From assembly GCA_013407085.1 (NCBI GenBank), contig JACCGJ010020635.1:124001-188000 (forward strand): 64,000 bases of DNA. The letters are read 5' to 3'. Under the pieces are notes generated by a model that searched no databases, was not told where the DNA came from, and saw only the letters and a list, made by a program, of their open reading frames with translations. How positions within the stretch are numbered: the stretch's first letter is position 1; each line of letters starts with the position of its first letter. The position numbers and the translations under genes are program-made. This document shows positions 32,982-43,600 of the stretch, piece by piece. The stretch comes from Atriophallophorus winterbourni. Taxonomy: Eukaryota > Platyhelminthes > Trematoda > Plagiorchiida > Microphallidae.

Positions 32982-33840
32982 TTGAGAAACAGTGAAAAAA
33001 CTATTAAATTAACAAGATTTCGTACGAAAGTAAGAAACAATGTCTACTTGACTAAATATGCTAAACTGTGGAATCTTCTTCCAAAATATATAAGACTCAG
33101 CTCCTCTTTAAATAAATTCAAATTACATCTGGCTTCGTTCATTACCATAGAGAAAATACGCGATCTTCTCAACTTAGATATTCTACCTAACGATTTATAT
33201 AATAATGGCATTCCTGAGTATTAATAATAAATGAATTTTATTACCGTTTAAAGAACATTCTCTCGGTTTCGAGTATTTACTTCACAGCATAATTTCCTAA
33301 TCCGCACCCAAATTAATCTGGCACGCTGGAGACCTCAACCTAGTGGAATAAATTCCCTTCGCCTAGCGTTCAAGAAAACGGTTCGTATTCAGGTTAGAAC
33401 AATCTATTTCGAGCAATCAAAATAAAAATTTCTGGAAAATCAACAACAGAAATGTTCACGAATCCTCGATGGACATTATCCGTTAAACATCTATGCTGTC
33501 GGGAACATTAATTGACTTTTTCTCACAATGCCAGTGTTTTTGTATAATATCAGATCACGTACATATTATCTCAAAGCAACTTGTGAATACCGTACTTGTA
33601 AATACTGTTACATTCATATTTATTGAACGTTAAATTCCGTGGCAGAAATGATCTTTTTTTGCAAATGTACATACTGCAATCTGACTGTACAAACTATTTT
33701 GAAGTTATTGATCATGATTGACATGCCTTGGATTTTCAAGAATGAAATTTCTTTCTTTCTTTATTTGTTTGTTTGTTTCTTTCTTTATATACATTTTATT
33801 CCATGGTTCACTAAGAATAAACGATTACAATTGCAATGAA
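32982..33840 (+). mobile_element. CR1-beta LINE 3' end
   Basis: Codons 32982-33224 match the E6 C-terminus (TKVRNNVYLTKYAKLWNLLP and the final NGIPEY, compared with HGIPGF in E6). The 3' UTR shares GATCATG and CATGCCTTGG blocks with E6 just before its tail (23643-23670) and ends in a TTTC/TTTG simple repeat (33750-33785). Severely 5' truncated. Confidence 0.75.
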
Positions 33841-34585
33841 ATCCAACCATCGTGAGATAATTACATAGAGTGAAATCTAAAAAAGGAAATCCAAGATATC
33901 AAATGCGCTACAATATTGTCTGATCCGTTTATCAAAACTCTCTAGCGAAGCAACGCACATAAAACTTTGCAATCACGTAAAAATACGAAGTCCGCGAGTT
34001 CAAAATAATATCAACCGACAAAACGTGTGTTTACAAGGAAAATTTCAAATGAAGCAAACAGTATAAAAACGATTAACATTAAAAGAACAAACTTTTTGTG
34101 TACAAAATAGGAGGACGCAAAATGACCGCGAGTAACTGCAGCATGAACTCATAATCAACTTGACAATTTGGTCGTTTGGTTTATTACAATTTAGGATTTG
34201 AACTAGCAAACAAGACAGATTGAGTATCAGGATTACTTTTACGTTTTGATTTTTTCGGAACATCTTCATAATGTTCACATATACTTTTTACATATTCAAA
34301 TGTCAGATCAGTCATCATCAATATTTGACAACAGATATCAGATTAATCGAAGCCAGCAGTTGACGATTTTTCAAATAGTCATCACGTTTATCATGGAGAG
34401 CACAGTCTGAAGCTTGTGGTTGAGGTTTATAAATAGATTGGGGAATGGTCTCTAATGAGGTCATTGCATTGAATTGAACCGAACATTCGGTAACACACTA
34501 ATGTTCAAACCGTTTTCCGGATATTCGAAGCATAATGATAGATCTGAAATAATTCGAGGATACGCCTCAGCGACGGCAATTGGGA
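33841..34585. other. Unassigned AT-rich stretch
   Basis: No recognisable gene. The longest frame (34278-34045, - strand, 77 codons) has no motif. No repeat link was seen. Confidence 0.35.
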
Positions 34586-36660
34586 TTAATTCCATGGTAC
34601 ATAAATGAATGAAACTAACCAAAGCACAGAATATAGATAAAAAGAATGCCGGCGGTTGCCCAGCCAGGCACCTAACGCAAAAAAGTCGTTCATTATTACG
34701 CCGCTTAAATCCTTAAAGATCTTGAAGGTTTCAATTAAGCCGCCTCTCAAGCAACGGCGCTTAAGTGAGTAAAGATCAAGGGATTTCGGGTGTGTAGCGT
34801 AAGGCATTCTCCACGGAATCTCAATCAAGCGAGTTGCGAGATGATATAGGCTTTCCAGTAGAAAGATGCATATCTTGTAGTAAGGGCACAACACTTGATA
34901 ACAATATTCTAAATGCGGCGAAACTAATGCCTAGTAAATCGGAAGGAATACATTGGGTCTTCTGCTGGATAGCACGGATCTCAGGCTAAGAATTACTATG
35001 CGAGCACGTTGAGCTGCAGTAGCGCATCGGTCCTCCCATTAGAAGTCCTGACCAGTATTTTCAAATCCTTAACACACTGTGTGGCATTAACACTGAAAGA
35101 ATTTCCAGACACCTGGACTGGAATCTTCTCAACTACTGCTGACACGAGTTGGCTCTTATTAAGATTCAGTCGGAAGTCCCACTGGTATGACACGTTCAAG
35201 GTCGTGCATCAGGGTATCTTCATCCATTGTTCGGATGAACTTCAATTCATCCGCGAAAATGAAGCATGGGCAATTCAGTCCAGGCGACAAGTCATCAATA
35301 GGTTTGTGATCACACGCAGTAGCGCTGCGAAGATTTCCATTACATGATTGCTTTTGCCGAGCTGTGGTAGGTATTTTGAATGTCTAACGGCTTCGAGCTG
35401 GAACAAAAATACCAGTTCGAGAGTGGATGGATTGCATCCATTACGGAACTTACTAAGAACACTCACAGGCTGCTCCAACTTATGATCATGAAGCCATCCC
35501 AGAAATGTTTCGGATTGTTCGGGGACTACACCTACAAGGACGGTGTATTCTATATATGCAAAGGTCGAAATCACCTAAGAAGAATACGCCGCGAGCTGAT
35601 TGAAACAACCAATCGAACGTTTTAATCAGCTGTGTAATCTCCTGCTGGGCTGCACTGGGTGTGACGTAAACACCAGCATTTGCGTGGGATGACTTGCAGA
35701 AAGTTGAGATACTCGCAACAACTTGGACGTTTTCGCTGGCTAGAGATATACCCGTTCCCGTATTGTGCAAACTATACTATAAGAGGAGTGTAACGTCACG
35801 GCATTTCTTATCGCCAGGTCTATCGCACATAATGACGAGATACTGTTTGCTGATGTTTATTGGCACCATAAAGCGCAGACAGACAGGTCTCAGAATGCGC
35901 TATATCCCTGGGGTGTAACTCAGCCACACGAATAAATAGGTCAGTTCACATAATTTTATGCTACACGTATTTGCGTACAACACTGGGACGCTGGTTGAGC
36001 GCGCTTCTGAAACTAATCCTACTTGGCCTTCGATCGAAGCAACCGAGAAAGCTGCACATCTTTTGGGAGTATCAGGTTATGCAGCATATTGCATGAATGT
36101 AACTGTCCGTTGTCAGATGATTGAGGCCGCATCCATCGAAGAAGAGCAACTACTTGAGACACCTTCTTGGCTCTCACCTTTATTGAGGCTAACCCCGTCA
36201 ACGTCGTCTAATCCGGATAGCAAGACTCTTGGCGATGTGCTGTTCGGTATGATCGTCACCGAATAACTAACGTTTCGATTTACTTCAGGCTTACAGATAG
36301 CATATGTCCCTACGGCTATGTTTTTTCTTATTTGAAGCGGAAGAGTTCTGTCTAATAGGAGACGGAGGGTTGTTCGGCTTAACCTGAAGTTTGTCTAGAA
36401 GTGTTTTGGCGATGTGTTCAGCCCGAAACAGCAACGCATCCCCATCCACCTGTCATTTGAATTCTACCAGGATTGGCATAGGGCGGTTACCCATCTTCCA
36501 TCTCCCGACACGGTGAACTACCACCGTGGGAGAAGGCCTCAGACCTAACACCCGGATAATATCGCTGATACATCTGCGATAAAAATCTCTTCGACACTTG
36601 AATTCTGTAATGAAATTCTCCGCTTGGTTGTAAACTATTACATTACGGGTTCCGGTTTTT
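34586..36660 (-). mobile_element. CR1-alpha LINE copy lacking the RT core
   Basis: Reading down from 36660 the copy contains ORF1-like sequence (36600-36010), a degenerate endonuclease with ASENVQVVASIST and FLGDFDL (35770-35290), then jumps at about 35296 directly into post-catalytic RT sequence (35199-34996) and the C-terminal region (34894-34640). The missing block corresponds to 2405-3650 of E1, about 1.25 kb. All frames are broken. Confidence 0.75.
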
Positions 36661-36789
36661 AAAGCAGTGCCTCAAATTGATTACGAATTCATACTACAAA
36701 TGAAAGAAAGAAACATGAAAACAGAAAACAAAAAATAACCAAAAAGGCAATTATACATAATGTCACGTTTTAAGTATACGCACAAATTT

Positions 36790-37400
36790 TCCATCAGTTA
36801 ACCTGCCACTGGCTTGGTGAAGAAATACCCTTCAGTATTCTCCAGTCGCAGCTACAAAAACCGAAGGACGGTCAGGATAACTTCTGACTTATCATCGCTT
36901 GTTGCATACGACGAGGATATCAAAGAACAAATAATCACAAACACTCATTTACATGCATTCCCATCGCACACGCACACCACCACAGGATCGGTTTCGTGCT
37001 GTTTGCACTTATCAGGCAGGCACGGTAGGATCAGTATATGCATCCAAAAAAGAACCAACTTTGGCAGTGATAGGCGCCATTACAACCTTTTTACCGACAG
37101 AAATTCTGGACGTTCCATAGGCTTATCAGTCACTTACTGTCTTCTGCTAACCCCTCACCGTGCTGGTGAAAAGAAACTGTTTTTTCTCTCTCAAGCATTG
37201 GTTATAACGCGGTGCAACTTAAATACAATACAATCTTGGCGTCGTGATCGTCGAAGATTTCAAATAGAAAAAAGAAAAAAACGTTTTGGCAGTGGTGGGT
37301 GCTTCTCTGCAGCTTTCCACCAAAAGAAATTATGGACGCTTGATTTGCTTGTTAGCCACATACTATCATGTGAAAACTGAACTGAACTGAGCTGAGCTGA
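36790..37400 (+). mobile_element. CR1-alpha 3' end directly upstream of CDC27
   Basis: The + strand sequence matches CR1-alpha 3' UTR: hairpin at 37154-37170, TTTTGGCAGTGGTGGGTGC, a GGACGCTTGATTTG block and the pentamer tail ACTGAACTGAACTGAGCTGAGCTGAA (37376-37400, shown here only as a tail of ACTGA-type units). It ends about 45 bp before the CDC27 ATG. The left limit is approximate. This is the only CR1-alpha fragment besides E2 in + orientation. Confidence 0.75.
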
Positions 37401-37443
37401 ATGATAACGCGCGTAATTTGAAGGGCTTACCGATCCATTCGCA

Positions 37444-37667
37444 ATGGCTCAAGTGTGCATAGTCTCTGATCCAGTAATGCTACATGTTTGGTCTTGCCTG
37501 CACAACTATGCGTATGAGGATGCTATTTTTGCAGCTGAACGTTTATTTGCGGAAACACAAAGTAGTGAAAGCTTGCATCTGCTTGCTACTAGTCTTTACC
37601 GTATCGGAAGACCTAAACAAGCCAGTCGGCTATTAACATCATTCGAATCTCTTTCCCCCAAATGCCG
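37444..37667 (+). CDS. CDC27: CDC27 exon 1
   Basis: Residues 1-74 and two bases of codon 75. Contains LHNYAYEDAIFAAERLFAE and ESLHLLATSLYRIGRPKQA, the first TPR units of the dimerisation domain. The donor is G|GTACGT. Confidence 0.93.
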
Positions 37668-40600
37668 GTACGTATTCCACGGTAACTAAACGTTTCTACA
37701 GGTACCTTCTATCTAAATGTAAATTCGATTTTGGTTTGCTCAATGAAGCTGAAGAAGCTTTGTTAGGTCAGACACTTTCCGATAAACCACTGGATGAATT
37801 GGCTCAGATGTATGGAGAGCAAGCCTGTTACGCTATTTTATTGCTCGGAAATATTCGCAAACGGCAAGGAAAGTTCAACGAGGCCACTGTCTGCTATAAA
37901 AAGTGTCTTGAGCTTAATCCTATGCTTTGGTCGGCCTTCCGAAACCTCTGTGACATTGGAGAACACTGTACTCCTGCAATATTCAAATTGCACGATGGCT
38001 TGTGTTTCCCCACACCCATTTATCAACCCGTGGAGTGTTCTAATTTCATAGGCAATGTTCAATCACGGCAGGATTTTCCAAATCCCGAACAGATCGACAA
38101 ACCTGATTTGGAAGAGTTATGCAGGGAAAACGTGAACCCTGATAAGCATAATATATCTTCAGATTCTCTAATGACACGCAAGACACTCCCAGAATCATTT
38201 GTAAATAATTTCGACAAGACATATGTCTCATTCTCTGCAAACTATTTTCGTGTCGAAAAAACTCCTGAAGAGCATCTTTGCGATCCTGTTATTCCCAAAG
38301 CTCCTAAGCCAGAATTACCTCAAATTTTTTCTACTAAACCGATTAATTTCGAATTCCTTGCCTCCAACTCATCAGAAACTCCACAATTTGGATCCTTGGC
38401 ACGTATTGCTCAGAGCCCGATGTTTGCCTGTGTACCTGTGAGTTTGGAATATTAATTTAAACTCGCTTTCGCGGTTTCCTCAATGATATGCGAAATTCGT
38501 TTGCTTTTATCGTTTGAATAATTTTTTCAATATTTAATGACTTGCAGGTGAATAATCTTTAAAATAGCTACATACGTCATTGCCTAATAAAAAAATCTTA
38601 TGGTTTATTAAGTTATGCTGTTGCAATACAATTATCTCTACTTCAACCCATTCTCCATCATTTTTCAAAGGTAGTCATTATGAAATGTCCAGCGATTCTT
38701 AGTTGTCTCATTTATTGTTTTTATTTGAAGTGAAAGCTTGAGTGACAAGATTCAGACTCGCATTTCTTGAACGAAAAGTGAATGCATCTTTTGTGACACC
38801 AGAAAGTCCAAATTGATTTTCGTGTGCAGTTATGCTGATATTCTTCATTGCATAAGTAGCGCCGCAGGTAACTTAATACCACCACCGATTTTAAATGTAC
38901 ACAAGACACGCTGCAGTCTCACTGCCATTATTCGTCTAAGTCTGTGTGACCCAACACCATTTCAGCTTAAGTGCTTACTGTGCCCGCAAGACAATTTACC
39001 TGACTAATGTCTCATGCTTTCGAACAGACATACCATTTAGACAAGGAGTGAGTTTTGAAATTCAACTTTCGTATAGTTTTATGGCATGACGGTCCATGTT
39101 TTCTATCCGTTTTTTATTTCCTTTCTCATAGCTGTCTAGGTCTGGGAAACCTGGCAGTCTCTTAAACCACGTGCAGTCTTTGACTGTGCGGCACTTTGCC
39201 TGGATCAGGCTTGTGTTTTCATACCATATATCCGTTTTGCTGACTTACACCTCATGTTGCGAATGTCAAACCGTTTCCTCTATCATGATTTTGTTTATTG
39301 TATTCAACTTTTTCATCGTATTATACGGGAAAATTAGCAATGGAAAATCTTTGAATGCTGTTTATGTATTTCGTACCTCGCATCCCCACACTTATGCTCC
39401 ACAACCGGTATGTGGCTGTTTACCGTGATAAGATTTGATATAGTTAGCAATGAAACAGGGTATAAATGATAAACAAAGTTATACTTTTAGGAACGGTTTA
39501 CAACACCGCATAATACATCATAATCTTCACGTTCTTACACTTAAGATGATGCATTCGTTATTCACTGCAAACTTGAGGTGGGTACATGAACATGTTTAAT
39601 GTTTAAACCGTCGCTTATATTATATAGTGCTCCCGTTCGTTTCTCGCCAAGCCATTCCTGGCAAACAAGCGACTCGCGTTACTCCTAATAAAAGCGAGTA
39701 ACATGTGAAAAGAATATTATTATATTATTATCTTGGACGTTACCGTCTCTGGAGGTTCGTCATAAAAATGTAGATCATTGACTCATCGCGCATACTGTTC
39801 CGCTAAGTAATTCTTGTGTTCTTGTTTGTTTCATTGCAGGTTTTCCATAAATCTTTGATCTCGGTAACAACGGCTGAATCGTTATTTTCTGGTTCGAGTA
39901 AACTGGGTAACAATACCTTACCTCACCGGCATTCAGCACTCAACGAAACCATACAGAACTCAACTTCCATCAAAAGTCCAATTCGCGAGTGTCCAAGTAA
40001 CCTCAATTCTGCTCGGCGACCCTCACATTCTACCGATCATCATGGAATAGGTTCCATGCACGTTGCTGTCGTATCTAATGCAAATAAGGTCCATGTACAT
40101 GGACGCTTGTCAACGGAAAAGACAACAACTTCCACCCCTGCGTGTGCTGCTGCGTCGCTTCGGCGGTTAGTATTCTGCGAATCACCTCATTCAACCTCTA
40201 TGTTCGGCCAACACAGTGGAAATAGACCGCATGTAAGTCCTTCTAAATCTCGTTTGGATCCTCCTGTTCTTCGAAGTTCAATTCAGCGCGGCAATGGAAT
40301 TAGTCACACTATAGCTCTTCGATCTGACGTTACAATGTTCGATAATGTAGCGTCTAATCCCACTGAGCATATTGCCCTCCGAGCAACTTCGCAATCCTCA
40401 ACTAATCGAATGGATGCTGATACATCTTCGATGAAAGATTATCAGCAATCAGGTCCTAGAACACGATCACAAACTGCGGCGGTTGCATTCAACCAGACTC
40501 AAGGAATTTTACGTCGTTCGACTAGATCTTCACGTAGTAAAACAGTGCAGAAAAAGTCTGAATCCCGACAATCGATTAAGGATTTTTCAAAGTCAGGGGA

Positions 40601-43600
40601 ACAATCTGTTCAAAAAGACAATGACTCGCATATTTCGGAAGATTCCCATTCACTGAACGCCACTTTTGGTGAAGAACCTTTTTTCGAAGACGTTATTTCC
40701 ATAAACCCTATATGTTCTGACAAAAGTGACCCAAGAGTAACCTCATTAAGAGGTTATTTACATCTGTTGGCCGAATTAGGCAAGATATATCAACTAATGG
40801 CACAGCATAATTGGAAAGCCACTACCAATTTGATCTCCAAGCTTCCATTTTCGCAACTTTCGACTGGTCGCATCTTATCCTGGGCTGCACGGGCTCACAT
40901 CGACAACGCTGATTACGTCAACGCAAAAAAGATATTTTCAGAAATCCGGCGTCTCGAACCCTGGCAATTAGTTGGTATGGATTTTTATTCCACCGTATTG
41001 TGGCAGTTGCAAGCTGATCATGAATTATCGCTGTTGGCCCACGAGCTACTGCAACTTGACCGAAGCGCACCAGAACCGTGGTGCGCTGCTGGAAATTGTT
41101 TTTCACTCCAAGGAGAGCATGAAATAGCTACGCGGTTCCTCCAACGTGCCATTCAGGTAAGTCCATAAGAATTTTGTTACATGTTACTTTGTCATCCTAT
41201 TTTTTAAATTTCATCAATGAAGCTTTCGAATTAAAACATAAATAATATGAAGTTATACTTTGATGCCTGCGATAAATTGGATTCGCACAACAAACTACAA
41301 GTTTACGGCAGAGGATTTCAGCAACATAATAGATAAATCAAAATTGTTATGCACAATTAAAACTTAATTTTTCAAAGGAAGTGAATTTTTGCGGATATCC
41401 TATTTCATAAACATCAAAGCAAATCTTTACAATATTTATTTCGTGGTGCGATTGTGTGACCTGTCTAACAGATCTGCATTTAGAATCCCGTCACAAAATG
41501 AACGAACCGGGGATGTATGCTTGTAATTCCGAAGTACAAAGAATTGAACTTTTGTCGCTACTGTTCTATTGTTTGAGCTATTTTTCTATAAATTTTAATG
41601 CACGAGTGTGCAATTGTGCAGTACGTCTGTGCGGTGCCGTTAACCGTGTCAAATTGATTTGCTACCGGTACTTAGCTGTATGCGGAAACACGCTGGAGTC
41701 TCACTGACATTTCCGTTTTTATTCTCCGTAATATCTGTCTAGGCTTGGCGACCTAACAGTATCTTAGCTCACGTGCAGTCTATGACTGTGCGGCACTTTG
41801 CCTGGGTCAGGCTCGTGCTTCCATATATTATATATTATACATATAATTCTGAAAGCAAACTCGTACCTACTACCATGTCTCATAGCGATATTGTTTGAGC
41901 ATATTTGACGTCTCCAGTTATTCGACAACCTTTTGGGTTAGCTATTACCATGTCATACGCAACGATGCTATTCGTAATAAGCGCTTCGGTAGTAATGTTG
42001 ATACGGAGAAGCAGATCAACCTGCACTGGCTGTGCCGGTTATGCCACGTTTTGCGAATGCGAGACTACCGAATTCTAAAACGGTTACTTTTGGGACGCGG
42101 TCTCACGATTGACTCATAACTTGTGGTGGCCAAACTTTTGCACAGCATAAAAAGCTAATAAACGGCGAGGTCCGTCTACGTGCTGGGTTCCTTACGATAT
42201 ACTATTGCAGTAACTGGTTACGCTTTAGGACGTCTCGAAAATCGTTTTTTTTCAGTGACACTTGCAGTAAATATCTTAATTTTGTATGTTTTGGTGTAGT
42301 GACGAAGAAAGGTTGGTATGATAAATGGCGTTGAAACCGCAAGGAAACTGATATCTCTCTACACGTTCACGAAACTTGAATAAATGCAGATTCCATTCGA
42401 GGTTTAGACACTTTACCCCATTCGTTTATGTCTATTCTTCACTAGATTCCGTAATGTATCCGTCTTCATTATAGGTATGCCCAACAAGTGCTTATGCGTT
42501 CACGTTGCTTGGTCACGAACAATCCACCTTGGAGGATTTCGACAAAGCACTCAATTCCTTCCGCCATGCTTTGCGGCTAGATCCCAGGCAATACAACGCG
42601 CTTTTCGGCATGAGCAACGTCTACTACAAACAGGAACGTTTTGAGCTAGCCGACTGCCACCTGTCACGTGCAGTCGCTTTGTTCCCGCAGTCTCATCTAT
42701 TGTTGACCAACTTGGGAGCTTTACGTGGTCGTTTAGGACATTTGGATGATGGCCCGGATAGTGCTCTGGCGCTGGTCACAAAAGCTTGCAAAATACAGCC
42801 AAATAATCCGTTAGCACGTTATCACCGCTCGTCAATTCTTTTTCACCTTGGACGCTATGCGGTAAGTTATGATGGATGCGAAGTTGTGCAGTACTATCAC
42901 GGTATCTACCCACATCCGATGACTGATTTTAGTGTTATCGTTTTCAAAAAAATTCCTTTCCAACCCCTGGGAGACATTACCTGACTTTCTGGCTTGTGAT
43001 TTTATGCATACATAATCCTAGCTTGCATGGATTTTATTCGCTATGCAGTAAGCACCACCAAGATACGATTGATGGTTGTATGTCGCTCAATCTCTCCAAC
43101 ACTAAGCAATTTCTTCCCCCAGAAACTCTTGTATACATGTCGCATCACGCTGTGTTGATTGACAAATGCAGTTAAGCTAGCCTTCGTGTTTCATGCACCC
43201 GTAGGTCTGCTACATGAAAAAATATGATATTTATACGGATTACAAGCGATTCGTCACAATCAACTGGTATCAAAGCTGAGTGCAGCGAATATGTTCCGCT
43301 CCGATTTGTCAAATTTCTAAGCATTAGAGTAACGGTTCGCACTACTACTTTGTATACTCGTTCCCCGTGAATCGAAGTATTTTTTAATCGTCTTAAATGT
43401 CAAACGTCAGTAAATATTTTGCTGACTGTCTTGATTACAACTGTCAGCAAAAATAAATTTTCCAACTTAAATGAAGCTGTTGGACAGATCCATCGCTGAT
43501 TGGAAGACGTTGATGACATAGGCAAAGCTTTTGGGTGCCAAACACGTATTACACCTGTATACCTTTATTCCTGGGCTCTGTGGTCTGTCTCGTCACCTTA

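Noticed and set aside
33750..33790. TTTC/TTTG repeat as a possible polypyrimidine acceptor
   Set aside because: It is the simple-repeat tail of a LINE 3' end; no exon follows.
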